From contig NZ_BCWX01000006.1 of assembly GCF_001894805.1 (NCBI RefSeq), positions 124,001 through 188,000 on the forward strand: a stretch of 64,000 bases of DNA, given 5' to 3'. Shown piece after piece: positions 8,954 to 18,111 of this stretch. Each line of letters opens with the position of its first letter. Position 1 is the first letter of the stretch. Origin of the DNA: Rhodococcus globerulus NBRC 14531. GTDB lineage: Bacteria > Actinomycetota > Actinomycetes > Mycobacteriales > Mycobacteriaceae. A model generated the notes under the pieces. That model was not told the DNA's origin. It saw only the letters and a program-made list of their open reading frames with translations, and did not search any database. The translations under genes and the position numbers were made by a program.

Positions 8954-8991
8954 TCCGGATTCTATCCGGATCTGTTTTGAACTATCCGGAT
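8954..8991. promoter_or_regulatory. Three TCCGGAT repeats, candidate Lrp operator
   Basis: TCCGGAT occurs at 8954-8960, 8965-8971 and 8985-8991. The start-to-start spacings are 11 and 20 bases, about one and two helical turns, so all copies lie on one DNA face. The second and third share the longer CTATCCGGATC. The array begins directly before the regulator's start codon and precedes the divergent exporter. Confidence 0.55.
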
Positions 8992-9076
8992 CCAGTTGCA
9001 CACTCCATCTATGAACGCATGTGTCGAATCCGCTCGGGTGTGAGGCAATTCGGATGAGTACCAGACGGAGACACCG

Positions 9077-9700
9077 ATGAGTACCACTCAGTGGCTTGCT
9101 TTTGGCTCCCTGCTTTCCATCGTCTTGTTCACACCTGGCCCGGATTTTGTCCTGATCCTGCGGCATTCCCTGGCAGATCGTCGGACCGGTGCCGTGGTCG
9201 CGGCGGGAGTTATCACGGGATTGGTTGTCCATACGGCGGCCGCGTCGCTCGGCTTGTCGGCTCTGGTCGCGACTCGTCCGCAACTGCTCTCGGCCCTCAC
9301 CTATGCCGGCGCGGCGTATCTGACCTGGTTGGGGATCTCCGCAATTCGTAGTGCATTCAAAGCTCGAAGTGGTGGCGACACGTTAGTGGCCGCGTCGGAG
9401 CCGACCCCGCCGCTGCGGGCATACCGTTACGGGTTCCTGTCCAACCTTCTCAACCCGAAGGCGCTGTTGTTCTTTCTCGGCCTGCTTCCACAGTTTGTCG
9501 AACCAGGCGTGGGCGCGGGCCTGCGTACCCTGACGTTGGCCGGCGCCACAGTGGTTGCCGCCGCGCTGTGGTGGGCAGTCGTGGTGGTGCTCGCGGCAGG
9601 TGCCGGACGTAAGCTGCGGCGACCTGGCGTCGGAAAGCGCATCGACGTGGTGAGTGGAGTCCTACTTGTCGCGCTTGGTGCTTTCTTCGGTGTTGCCTGA
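9077..9700 (+). CDS. LysE/RhtB-family amino-acid exporter
   Basis: 207 residues with about six membrane segments, the normal size. The family signature FTPGPDFVLILRHSLADRRTGAVVAAG occupies residues 18-44, and YGFLSNLLNPKALLFFLGLLPQFV near residue 117 is the second conserved block. GGAGAC stands a few bases before the ATG as ribosome-binding site. It should export an amino acid or related small molecule. The divergent Lrp-type gene with repeats in between is its likely regulator. The substrate cannot be read from the sequence. Confidence 0.9.
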   Translation: MSTTQWLAFGSLLSIVLFTPGPDFVLILRHSLADRRTGAVVAAGVITGLVVHTAAASLGLSALVATRPQLLSALTYAGAAYLTWLGISAIRSAFKARSGGDTLVAASEPTPPLRAYRYGFLSNLLNPKALLFFLGLLPQFVEPGVGAGLRTLTLAGATVVAAALWWAVVVVLAAGAGRKLRRPGVGKRIDVVSGVLLVALGAFFGVA

Positions 9701-9715
9701 GACGATCGTGCAAGT

Positions 9716-10561
9716 ATGAAGGACATGACTGCACCCGTTCTTGTCGATGTCACCGAACTGGCCTCACTGATCGAGGCCGGCGCGGCGCCGGTCCTGCTCG
9801 ACGTTCGCTGGGCGCTGGGTGATCCCCACGGAGCCGAGCACTTCCAGTCAGGGCATATTGCCGGAGCGGTCTTCGTGGACCTCGACACCGAACTGGCCGC
9901 TCCGGCGTCGAGGGAATCGGGGCGTCATCCCTTGCCTGCCATCGAGGACCTGCAGGCCGCGGCACGTCGATGGGGGATCAACGACGGAGATTCGGTGGTC
10001 CTGTACGACGCGACGGGAAACACCGCAGCGGCGCGCGGGTGGTGGCTGTTGCGATGGGCCGGACTCGCTGATGTCCGTCTGCTCGACGGTGGGTTGCAAG
10101 CCTGGGAAGCGGCCGATTTCCCGGTTGCGGTCGGTGCCGGTTCAGCAATCACCGAGGGCAACGTGACGCTCGACGCCGGACATATGCCGGTTGTCGATAT
10201 CGACGAGGCGGCCGGGTGGTCGGCGAGCGGTGGTGTGCTTCTCGACGCGCGAGCCGTTGAGCGGTACCGCGGCGAGGTCGAGCCGATCGACCCAGTGGCC
10301 GGGCACATTCCCGGTGCGGTCAGTGCACCGACCGGTGAGAACATCGACGGCAATGGAAAGTTTGCCGGCACCGTAGCCTTGCGTGAGCGGTTCTCCGCAG
10401 CGGGTGACGGGGACCGCTTTGCCGTGTACTGCGGATCGGGAGTGACTGCGGCGCATCAGATTGCGGCCCTGGCGATAGCGGGCTACGACGCAGCCTTGTT
10501 CCCCGGTTCGTGGTCGCAATGGTCCAACGACAGCTCGCGCCCGATAGCCACTGGAGCGTAG
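9716..10561 (+). CDS. sseA: Thiosulfate/3-mercaptopyruvate sulfurtransferase
   Basis: 281 residues with two rhodanese domains: an inactive N-terminal one (about 8-137) and a catalytic one (about 155-277). The active-site loop is CGSGVTA with Cys239; the CG(S/T)GV form is typical of 3-mercaptopyruvate sulfurtransferases. It moves sulfur from mercaptopyruvate or thiosulfate to thiols or cyanide in the cytoplasm. It begins 16 bases after the LysE-type gene on the same strand and may share its transcript. No clear ribosome-binding site precedes the ATG; a second ATG is three codons in. Confidence 0.9.
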   Translation: MKDMTAPVLVDVTELASLIEAGAAPVLLDVRWALGDPHGAEHFQSGHIAGAVFVDLDTELAAPASRESGRHPLPAIEDLQAAARRWGINDGDSVVLYDATGNTAAARGWWLLRWAGLADVRLLDGGLQAWEAADFPVAVGAGSAITEGNVTLDAGHMPVVDIDEAAGWSASGGVLLDARAVERYRGEVEPIDPVAGHIPGAVSAPTGENIDGNGKFAGTVALRERFSAAGDGDRFAVYCGSGVTAAHQIAALAIAGYDAALFPGSWSQWSNDSSRPIATGA

Positions 10562-10564
10562 TTC

Positions 10565-11026
10565 TCAGCTGTCGTCTCGTCTGATCAGTGCGGGGACGAA
10601 GAACCAGAGCGTGGTGAACATGACGGCGGCGCAGGCGGCCAGAATCTTTGCGCCGACGCCACCCACAGCGATCTCGGCGATCAGGAGCACGGTGCCGGTC
10701 ATGGACGCCGCGAGAAAACCGGTGCCGCACAAGGCGAATCGGTTGGATATGGTCAGGATGCGCTGACGGTATCCGCCCCGAAAGAGGACTCGATGCCACA
10801 CTGCCGGTGCCATCAGTAGGCCGAAGGAAATGGCAACCAGCATGACCGTGACCAAGTGAATGGTTTTGATGTACGTCGATTCGTCCTCGTAGCGCTCGGT
10901 GAAGGCCACGGCCAGCAGAAACGCGAACAAGATCTGAACACCGGAGAGAGCGACTCGTAGTTCTTGCAGCAGCTCGTTGAAGTTCCGAGCGAGTTGCACG
11001 GGAGGGCTCTCCCCGGTGTCGTTCAT
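10565..11026 (-). CDS. DUF6328-like membrane protein
   Basis: 153 residues from ATG 11024-11026 (MNDTGESPPVQLARNFNELLQELRVALSG). Four membrane helices follow. The pattern LLQELRVALSGVQILFAFLLAVAFTERY is typical of a small actinomycete membrane family annotated DUF6328; function unknown. The frame is open further upstream into the shikimate dehydrogenase gene, but the chosen ATG leaves a normal 13-base gap. It converges with the sulfurtransferase gene with only three bases between the stops and no terminator visible. Confidence 0.75.
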   Translation of the reverse strand: MNDTGESPPVQLARNFNELLQELRVALSGVQILFAFLLAVAFTERYEDESTYIKTIHLVTVMLVAISFGLLMAPAVWHRVLFRGGYRQRILTISNRFALCGTGFLAASMTGTVLLIAEIAVGGVGAKILAACAAVMFTTLWFFVPALIRRDDS

Positions 11027-11039
11027 AGTGTCGAGTTTG

Positions 11040-11858
11040 TCACGCCCGCGAGTATTCAGAGGCGCGTTGGATCTGTTCGGCACTGGGGCGGACCCCCGTG
11101 TACAGCGCAAACTGCTCGGCAGCCTGGAGTGCGATCACCGAGGCGCCCGTGATCACCGTCTTGCCGAGTTCTTCTGCCAGGAGGATCAGGGGAGTGTTCT
11201 CTGGCATTGCCACCACGTCGAAAACGACCTGCGCGCCGCGCACCACGACATCCGGGAACGACAGCGCGTCTGCTTCGGGGCCGCCCGCCATCCCGATCGG
11301 AGTGGCGTTGATCAGAACGCCGGGACGCAGATCGTCGAGGTCTTCCCGCCACTGGAATCCGTACTGCGAGGCGAGCGCGTCACCGGCAGACTTGTTGCGC
11401 GCCACCACGGTGACGTCGGTGAAACCGGTGTCGCGAACCGCCGCGACGACGGCTTTGGCCATGCCGCCGCTGCCGGAGACCGCGACGGAGAGTGATGTGT
11501 CGACCTTGTTCTCGCGCAACAGGTTTGCCACAGCCTGGTAGTCGGTGTTGTAGGCGTGCAGGATGCCGTCCTCGTTGACGATGGTGTTGACGGAGTCGAT
11601 TGCGGACGCGCTGTCGTGCATGACGTCGACATGAGCGATCACCTGCTCCTTGAACGGCATCGACACTCCGCAACCGCGGATGCCCAGTGCGCGGATACCG
11701 GCAACCGCTGCGGGAACGTCAGTGGTGGTGAATGCCTTGTAGACGAAGTTGAGGCCCAATTCCTCGTACAGATAGTTGTGGAATCTGGTGCCGATGTTGC
11801 TCGGTCGTCCGGATAGCGACATGCACAGAAGTGTGTCCTTGTTGAGGTCGACAGTCAT
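11040..11858 (-). CDS. Shikimate 5-dehydrogenase-like oxidoreductase
   Basis: 272 residues from ATG 11856-11858. The substrate domain carries CMSLSGRPSNIGTRFHN and GCGVSMPFKEQVI; the latter holds the catalytic Lys of AroE (usual form VTxPxK). The nucleotide domain has VAVSGSGGMAKAVVAAVRD and NATPIGMAGG. The family reduces 3-dehydroshikimate with NADPH. MPFK in place of TVPHK and the lack of neighbouring aro genes suggest a paralogue of AroE with a possibly different substrate. It is divergent from the molybdopterin oxidoreductase. Confidence 0.82.
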   Translation of the reverse strand: MTVDLNKDTLLCMSLSGRPSNIGTRFHNYLYEELGLNFVYKAFTTTDVPAAVAGIRALGIRGCGVSMPFKEQVIAHVDVMHDSASAIDSVNTIVNEDGILHAYNTDYQAVANLLRENKVDTSLSVAVSGSGGMAKAVVAAVRDTGFTDVTVVARNKSAGDALASQYGFQWREDLDDLRPGVLINATPIGMAGGPEADALSFPDVVVRGAQVVFDVVAMPENTPLILLAEELGKTVITGASVIALQAAEQFALYTGVRPSAEQIQRASEYSRA

Positions 11859-11987
11859 GGCGTCAACTCTAATCCGGGCTACCGTGAACTTCAGGGCCGT
11901 GATGAGACCCATCCACGCCGGGATCTGCTCCGAATACGAGGTAACCGATCCCACGCATCACTCGTACCGAGCAGAACCGAGACGCAT

Positions 11988-13559
11988 ATGGTCACTGACA
12001 GCATCGAGGAACACCCGGCCGCGCAGTCACGGCCGCGTCGCAGGTTTGCAGCCCGTGCCATCTCCGGTGTACTTGCCGTAGCCGTGGTTCTGGGGGTAGG
12101 CCAACTGGTCGCCCTGCTGATCAATCCGGACTCCTCGCCGTTCTATGCAGTCGGTTCGACCACGGTGGATCGAACGCCGGCATGGGCACGCGAGTTTGCG
12201 ATCGAGACCTTCGGGACCAACGACAAACCCGCGCTCTTCATCGGAATGTCGATCCTGATCGCGCTGCTCGGCGCACTAGCGGGCGTACTCGAGCGTCCCC
12301 GACGCCCGGTGGGTAGTGCGATCCTGATTGCTCTCGGATTGGTGGGCGTCTATGCGGCCTTGAACCGTCCGACGGCTGACGCGATGTACGCGTTCCCCAC
12401 GATCGTGGGTGTTGTTGCCGGCGTCGTCACGCTGAGGTTGCTGATCGGGCAACTCGACGTAGCGCCCTCGCCTGGTGTTCCCGAGACGTGGCTGCCGCGT
12501 CGACAGTTTCTGATGCTGGCCGGGGTTGCCGTTGCCGTCGCTGCGGCGGCCGGTGCTGCCGGAAAGTTCGTGGGGCAGCGCATCGCCGGGGCTTCCGCGA
12601 ACCGTGCGGACTTCGTCGTTCCGACTGCTGCCTCGGCAGCGCCACCGATACCGGCCGCCGCGAACATCGGTGTTGCCGGTGCGTCGACGTACATCACCCC
12701 CAACGACGATTTCTATCGGATCGACACGGCACTTCTTGTCCCGCAGCTCACGACGGACTCGTGGGAACTGCGCATCCACGGCATGGTGGACCGCGAGCTG
12801 ACTTTGTCGTTCGACGATTTGGTCGCCCGGACACCGATCGAACGGGTCATCACCTTGACATGCGTGTCCAACGAGGTGGGCGGCAACCTCGCGGGCAACG
12901 CCACCTGGATCGGCTACCCGATGAAGGACATCCTCGAGGAAGTGGGCGTGCACCCGGACGCGGACATGCTGCTCTCGACCAGCGTCGACGGATTCACTGT
13001 CGGCACCCCGGTTGAAGTGGTGACCGACGGACGCGACGCCATGCTTGCCGTGGCGATGAACGGGGAGCCGCTGCCGTTCGAGCACGGATATCCGGTCCGT
13101 CAGGTCGTGCCCGGTTTGTACGGTTTTGTCTCCGCGACAAAGTGGGTCACGGAGTGGGAACTCACCAGGTTCGACCAGGTGGACGCCTATTGGACGCAAC
13201 GAGGATGGGGTGCGCAGGCGCCGATCAAAACGGCGTCTCGGATCGAAGTGCCGGCGTCCTTGGCGCCCGTGAATGCCGGGCAGATTCAGATGGCGGGAAC
13301 AGCGTGGGCCCAGCATCGCGGTATCAAGGCGGTGGAGGTTCGTGTCGACAACGGGCCGTGGCAACCCGCAACCCTCGCGCAGGAGTATTCGATCGACACA
13401 TGGCGTCAGTGGTCGTGGATGTGGGACGCGGCGCCGGGGTTGCACACCGTGCAGGTCCGAGCGATCGATCTGGATGGAAACGTTCAGGTCGAGGAACGGA
13501 CTCCGCCCATCCCTGGCGGTGCAACGGGCTGGCACACAAGGTCTTTCACGGTGAAGTAG
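11988..13559 (+). CDS. Membrane-anchored molybdopterin-dependent oxidoreductase (sulfite-oxidase fold)
   Basis: 523 residues. The N-terminal part (about 20-205) has several hydrophobic helices; an RRQFLML motif (about residue 170) precedes the last one and resembles a twin-arginine signal, placing the catalytic part outside the membrane. The catalytic domain (about 225-400) includes YRIDTALLVPQLTTDSWELRIHG and the molybdenum ligand Cys292 in ITLTCVSNEVGG. A C-terminal dimerisation domain (about 415-520) ends the protein, as in sulfite oxidases. The family includes plant nitrate reductase, sulfite oxidase and YedY; the electron acceptor and substrate here are not evident. Confidence 0.85.
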   Translation: MVTDSIEEHPAAQSRPRRRFAARAISGVLAVAVVLGVGQLVALLINPDSSPFYAVGSTTVDRTPAWAREFAIETFGTNDKPALFIGMSILIALLGALAGVLERPRRPVGSAILIALGLVGVYAALNRPTADAMYAFPTIVGVVAGVVTLRLLIGQLDVAPSPGVPETWLPRRQFLMLAGVAVAVAAAAGAAGKFVGQRIAGASANRADFVVPTAASAAPPIPAAANIGVAGASTYITPNDDFYRIDTALLVPQLTTDSWELRIHGMVDRELTLSFDDLVARTPIERVITLTCVSNEVGGNLAGNATWIGYPMKDILEEVGVHPDADMLLSTSVDGFTVGTPVEVVTDGRDAMLAVAMNGEPLPFEHGYPVRQVVPGLYGFVSATKWVTEWELTRFDQVDAYWTQRGWGAQAPIKTASRIEVPASLAPVNAGQIQMAGTAWAQHRGIKAVEVRVDNGPWQPATLAQEYSIDTWRQWSWMWDAAPGLHTVQVRAIDLDGNVQVEERTPPIPGGATGWHTRSFTVK

Positions 13560-13560
13560 G

Positions 13561-14259
13561 TCAGCAGCGCGCTTCTTCGAGTTCGCGCAGCGTTGTGTGG
13601 TCGGCTCGGCTGATCGGTAGTCCGTAACTCACGGCTACGGCGAGGTACTTCCAGGCGTAATAGCAGTGGTACGCAGGATTAGGTGGGAGCCACTGCGCGG
13701 GAGTGCTGTCACCTTTCGACTGATTGTCACTTCCCTTGACTGCCAGCAGGTTCAATTCCGTGTCGTTGGCGAACCGCAGGCGCAGGTCCATCGGCCACGT
13801 ACTTGCCCCGAAATCCCAAGCCGCGGCCAGGGGATAGACGTGGTCGATCTGGACTGCACTTGCCTGGCTGCGATCGAACACGATTCGATCACCGGAGTAC
13901 GGATCGGTCATCACACCGGACAGTACGACGCAATCGCGGGTTCCGGGCTTGAACGTTTTTTCCGAAAGGTCCTGAGCCAGAACGTTGTTACGGGTATCGC
14001 AGCCGTCGTGACCCATCGGGGCTTCCTGGTCGTCGGACCACGCGGGGCCGAAGACACACGCCTGTCCACTCTTGCAGCCGCGCTGATATCCGCCGGGGTG
14101 CGGGCGCTGATCGACGACGGATACCCGGTTGAGCAAATCCTCGAGCTGAGTGGTGGTGGGGCTGCCCGGTGCAGAACTCTCGTTGCCGATCCAGCCGCAG
14201 GACGTAAGCACACAGGCGAGGATCGTGACCACTATCGCCCACGAACCCCTGCGTCCCAC
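13561..14259 (-). CDS. HNH endonuclease-like lipoprotein (DUF1524 type)
   Basis: About 232 residues. I chose GTG 14257-14259, which has a GAGAGGGG ribosome-binding site six bases upstream. It yields an N-terminus with two Arg, a hydrophobic stretch and a lipobox-like LTSC, so the mature protein should start at Cys and be lipid-anchored outside the cell. Residues about 95-200 match the HNH family DUF1524: CDTRNNVLAQDL, DPYSGDRIVF, VQIDHVYPLAAAWDFGAS with the catalytic His, and FANDTELNLLAVKGSDNQSKGD. Relatives in actinomycetes are secreted nucleases. A TTG at 14301 is the longest alternative. Its 3' end converges on the molybdopterin enzyme gene. Confidence 0.78.
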   Translation of the reverse strand: MGRRGSWAIVVTILACVLTSCGWIGNESSAPGSPTTTQLEDLLNRVSVVDQRPHPGGYQRGCKSGQACVFGPAWSDDQEAPMGHDGCDTRNNVLAQDLSEKTFKPGTRDCVVLSGVMTDPYSGDRIVFDRSQASAVQIDHVYPLAAAWDFGASTWPMDLRLRFANDTELNLLAVKGSDNQSKGDSTPAQWLPPNPAYHCYYAWKYLAVAVSYGLPISRADHTTLRELEEARC

Positions 14260-14297
14260 CGTGCCCCTCTCGCTTGACCCTCTCACTTGATCGAGAT

Positions 14298-15254
14298 TCA
14301 ATCACCAGGTTCCGACAGATCGGCTTCGGATGCGTGGTCGAACTCGATTACCACTTTGCCCGCGCTGTGCCCACTCTCCACAGCAGCAAGGGCTGAGCCG
14401 GCCTGCTCGAAGGGAAAGCGCTGCCTCACGGCGGGGTCGAGGGAACCATCGGCCACCAACTCCGCGACCGCCGTGAACACCGCGGTGGTGCGCCGACGTT
14501 CTACTCCGCTGCCGCCGAGTTCGGTAGCAGCGACGGAATCGGCGATGCTGATAAGCGGGGCGCCCGGACGCCGCAATGAAGCGGCCCTCTGGAGGGGCTC
14601 CCCGCCGACCAGATCGAAGACACCGTCGACCCCGCTGGGCGCGAGGGCGGCAACGGCATCTGCCCACAGATCACCTGAGTCCACCCACAGCGATCCGGTT
14701 TCCTCGACGGCGTCCTGCTTGGCTGCGCTGGCCACACCGAGCACAGTGATGCCGCGCGCTCGGGCCAAGCTGAGCGTGCTGGTCCCGACTCCACCGCCCG
14801 CGCCGAGCACCAGCAGCGTGGCGCCGGCCGCGAGGTCTAGATCATGAAGGGCGTCGAACGCGGTTCCGCAGGCAACGGGTATTACGGCGGCGTCGGCCCA
14901 GGACGCCGCGGTCGGTTTGCGTGCGGCCTGGGAGGCATTGAGCACGGTTGCCTCGGTATATCCGCCGAATCCTGTTGCGGTGGAGCCGAACACCTCGTCG
15001 CCGACGTCGAACTCCGTGACCCGTGGTCCCACGCTGGTGACGACACCTGACACCTCGCGGCCGAGCACTGCCGGCAGTGTCACCGGCACGGTGTCCTTGC
15101 GGGTTCCCGCCCGGACCTTCCAGTCCGCCGGATTGACGCCGGCAGCGCGGACGGACACCACAATCTGCCCGGCGCCAGGTGGCGGCAGGGAAACGTCGAA
15201 GAACGATTGAGTCTGCGGACCGCCGTACTCGGTGAAACCATATGCCAGGACCAT
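14298..15254 (-). CDS. NADP-dependent quinone oxidoreductase-like (medium-chain dehydrogenase family)
   Basis: 318 residues. GroES-like N-terminal domain (about 1-110: VRAAGVNPADWKVRAG, LPAVLGREVSGVVTSVG, VGDEVFGSTATGFGGYTE) and a Rossmann domain with VLGAGGGVGTSTLSLARARG (about 148-167). The zinc-binding Cys and His of true alcohol dehydrogenases are missing, so it belongs with zinc-free quinone or enone reductases that use NADPH. It sits between the nuclease-like gene and the divergent SNF2 helicase. No pathway context. Confidence 0.88.
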   Translation of the reverse strand: MVLAYGFTEYGGPQTQSFFDVSLPPPGAGQIVVSVRAAGVNPADWKVRAGTRKDTVPVTLPAVLGREVSGVVTSVGPRVTEFDVGDEVFGSTATGFGGYTEATVLNASQAARKPTAASWADAAVIPVACGTAFDALHDLDLAAGATLLVLGAGGGVGTSTLSLARARGITVLGVASAAKQDAVEETGSLWVDSGDLWADAVAALAPSGVDGVFDLVGGEPLQRAASLRRPGAPLISIADSVAATELGGSGVERRRTTAVFTAVAELVADGSLDPAVRQRFPFEQAGSALAAVESGHSAGKVVIEFDHASEADLSEPGD

Positions 15255-15294
15255 GACAACAGCCTATGTCGGTAGCACCTGATTGGATGGTCGG

Positions 15295-18111
15295 ATGCTG
15301 CATGGACTCTGGTCACCGGGATCGGGGCTCAAACTGTGGGTAGACGGGCACGAGGGCGCCGGGGTCGATGATCCCCGCGACCCGGTCAGTGCTGTCCTGC
15401 ACCGAAAATTCCGTCATCGAGTAAGTATCGCGATGCCTTCCGTGCCGGGTGGGCCGCTGCAGAGTGAGTACGCGGCGGTGGCGCTGGCACCGGGTGATGC
15501 CGTTGACCTGCTGCTTCGGATCAAACCTGCGGACGGCCGGGTTGCCGGCGACCTGCATTACCTTGTCCACGTTGTTCGGGGGATCGAGCGTTGGGTGCGG
15601 GCAGGGCGGGTTGTTCCCGAACTGGGCCGTGCCGAGGGCAGTTGGTGGCCGCGCTGGCGGCTGCTGATCGACGAGCGTCAGCGCGCGTGGCTGGGTGAGT
15701 TGGTTGTTGCGATGCCCCCGGTGCAGCGCGCAGTGGGATCACCTCGAGCTGTTTTGGACGACGTTGTTCTCGAACTGACCGATTCGGTTGTTCGCCGAGT
15801 GCTGGGCGAGTCGGTCGACACTCCCACGACCGGGCTGTGGGCGGCATTGGTCCGCGGCGACGCATTCGACAACGCGGAATTGCGAGTTGCGTCGTCTCTG
15901 ACGCAATGGCGCGGCACTCTCACCGCACATGAGCCCGACTTGGTCCTGCGGTTGATCGAACCGGAACTGAGCGAGGACGCCGATATCGATGCGGAAGCAC
16001 TCTGGCGACTGCAAGTGTGCCTTCGGCCGGAAGGTGAAGCCCCCGAACGGATCAGGCTGCACCGTGCCGATGCCGCGCGCCTGCAAGTAGGTAGCCGAAA
16101 ACTCGAGGAAGCCATCGCCGCCTACCCTCGCTTTCGGGATGTGCCGCGCGACGACGACAGCTTGGACCTTCTACTGCCGACAGCTGTGGTGATGGATCTG
16201 GTCGGCCACGGCGCTATCGCCTTGCAGGAGAAGGGAATCACGCTCCTGCTGCCTCGGGCGTGGAGCGTCGTGTCGCCGTCGTTGCGCGTGAAAGTCACCT
16301 CGGCATCCTCACCGATCGTCGCCGAGAATCGTACGGTCGGCCTGGATCAGTTGGTGGAATACGACTGGGAGTTGGCGCTCGGAGACAAAGTGCTCACGCC
16401 GGAAGAAATGGCGCGCCTGGTCGACGCGAAGTCGGATCTTGTTCGCTTGCGCGGTGAGTGGGTCCAAGCTGACCGGGAGGTGCTTGCCCGGGCCGCTCGT
16501 TTTGTCGGCGAGCGCCATGCGAGTGGCGACCGGGCCATCATCGAATTGATCAAAGACCTGATCGCCGACGACCTCAAAGATCTTCCCGTCGAAGAAGTGA
16601 CGGCAACGGGGTGGGCGTCGGCGCTGCTGAACAATTCGGTCGAACCGGCAGAGGTTCCGGTTCCGGCAGAAGTCAAAGCGGTACTGCGGCCTTATCAGCG
16701 GCGAGGACTCAACTGGTTGGCGTACATGAGCGCTCTCGGGTTGGGTGCGGTATTGGCGGACGACATGGGGTTGGGAAAGACGCTCCAACTGTTGGCGCTG
16801 CTTGCGCACGAGAAGTCCACGACGCCAACGCTGTTGGTGTGTCCGATGTCGGTGGTCGGTAACTGGCAGCGCGAGACGGCGCGGTTTGTTCCGAGCCTGC
16901 GGGTGTACGTCCATCACGGTTCCGATCGCGCAACGGGCGCGGCGCTCGAGGCCGCAGTACGCAGCCACGATCTGGTGATCACGACGTACGCGTTGATGAC
17001 GCGTGACGTCGCTGCCCTGAAGGATCTCGATTGGCGTCGCGTTGTGCTCGACGAGGCCCAGCACATCAAGAATGCCAAGACATCGCAGGCGCGCGCCGCT
17101 CGCAGCATCCCGGCGGCACATCGGGTCGCATTGACCGGAACTCCGGTGGAAAACCGGTTGGACGAGCTGCGATCCATCCTCGACTTCGCCAACCGTGGTG
17201 TGCTCGGTTCGGAACAGATGTTCCGCAAACGCTTTGTCGTGCCGATCGAACGGGAGAAGGACGAACTTGCCGTTTCGCGGCTGCGCGCCGTCACGTCGCC
17301 GTTTGTCCTGCGGCGAGTCAAGACCGATCCCGCTGTCATCTCCGATCTTCCGGAAAAACTCGAGATGACGGTCCGCGCAAATCTCAGCGAAGAGCAAGCT
17401 GCTCTCTATCGCGCGGTAGTCGACGACATGATGGCCCAGATCAAGGGCACGGAAGGTATGAAGCGCAAAGGCGCAGTGCTCTCCGCTCTCACCAAACTCA
17501 AGCAGGTCTGTAACCATCCGGCGCATTTTCTTCGCGACGGATCTGCGGTGATGCGCCGCGGTCAGCATCGTTCCGGCAAACTCGGATTGATCGAAGACAT
17601 CGTCGAATCGGTGACTGCGGAAGACGAGAAGGTGTTGCTGTTCACGCAGTTCCGCGAGTTCGGGGAACTGGTGGTGCCCTACCTGTCCGAGCGGTTCAGC
17701 ACGGGGGTCCCGTTCCTGCACGGCGGTGTGTCGAAGGCCGGCCGTGACACCATGGTCGAGGAGTTCCAGAGTGTCGGCGGTCCGCCGATCATGGTGCTCT
17801 CGCTCAAAGCCGGCGGAACGGGACTCAATCTGACCGCCGCGAATCACGTTGTCCATATGGATCGGTGGTGGAATCCCGCGGTCGAGAATCAGGCCACCGA
17901 CCGTGTGTTCCGCATCGGTCAAAATCGAAATGTCCAGGTCCGCAAGATGGTCTGTGTCGGGACATTGGAAGAACGGATCGACACGATGATCGACACGAAG
18001 AGCGAATTGGCCGAGCTGGCCGTCGGAACAGGGGAGAACTGGGTGACGGAGATGAGCGTCGAACAGCTCGGTGAATTGCTCCGACTCGGTGACGACGCGG
18101 TAGGCGAATGA
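15295..18111 (+). CDS. helZ: SNF2-family DNA helicase/translocase
   Basis: 938 residues from ATG 15295 (MLHGLWSPGSGLKLWVDG). The first 450 residues are the SNF2-associated domain of bacterial members. The ATPase core has Walker A DDMGLGKT (Lys495), Walker B/DEAH box LDEAQHIKN (586-589), TGTPVENRLDELRSI, and helicase C motifs FLHGGVSK, SLKAGGTGLNL and RWWNPAVENQATDRVFRIGQ. It should use ATP to move along double-stranded DNA and remodel bound proteins. The mycobacterial counterpart is called helZ. A TTG four codons upstream is less likely. Its stop overlaps the SWIM protein start (ATGA), so both are made together. Confidence 0.92.
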   Translation: MLHGLWSPGSGLKLWVDGHEGAGVDDPRDPVSAVLHRKFRHRVSIAMPSVPGGPLQSEYAAVALAPGDAVDLLLRIKPADGRVAGDLHYLVHVVRGIERWVRAGRVVPELGRAEGSWWPRWRLLIDERQRAWLGELVVAMPPVQRAVGSPRAVLDDVVLELTDSVVRRVLGESVDTPTTGLWAALVRGDAFDNAELRVASSLTQWRGTLTAHEPDLVLRLIEPELSEDADIDAEALWRLQVCLRPEGEAPERIRLHRADAARLQVGSRKLEEAIAAYPRFRDVPRDDDSLDLLLPTAVVMDLVGHGAIALQEKGITLLLPRAWSVVSPSLRVKVTSASSPIVAENRTVGLDQLVEYDWELALGDKVLTPEEMARLVDAKSDLVRLRGEWVQADREVLARAARFVGERHASGDRAIIELIKDLIADDLKDLPVEEVTATGWASALLNNSVEPAEVPVPAEVKAVLRPYQRRGLNWLAYMSALGLGAVLADDMGLGKTLQLLALLAHEKSTTPTLLVCPMSVVGNWQRETARFVPSLRVYVHHGSDRATGAALEAAVRSHDLVITTYALMTRDVAALKDLDWRRVVLDEAQHIKNAKTSQARAARSIPAAHRVALTGTPVENRLDELRSILDFANRGVLGSEQMFRKRFVVPIEREKDELAVSRLRAVTSPFVLRRVKTDPAVISDLPEKLEMTVRANLSEEQAALYRAVVDDMMAQIKGTEGMKRKGAVLSALTKLKQVCNHPAHFLRDGSAVMRRGQHRSGKLGLIEDIVESVTAEDEKVLLFTQFREFGELVVPYLSERFSTGVPFLHGGVSKAGRDTMVEEFQSVGGPPIMVLSLKAGGTGLNLTAANHVVHMDRWWNPAVENQATDRVFRIGQNRNVQVRKMVCVGTLEERIDTMIDTKSELAELAVGTGENWVTEMSVEQLGELLRLGDDAVGE

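Noticed and set aside
16309-17922. A 537-codon open frame on the minus strand opposite the SNF2 helicase
   Set aside because: It is antisense to a gene with complete helicase motifs. The translation is rich in His, Arg and Gln with no recognisable domain, as is usual for antisense frames in high-GC DNA.
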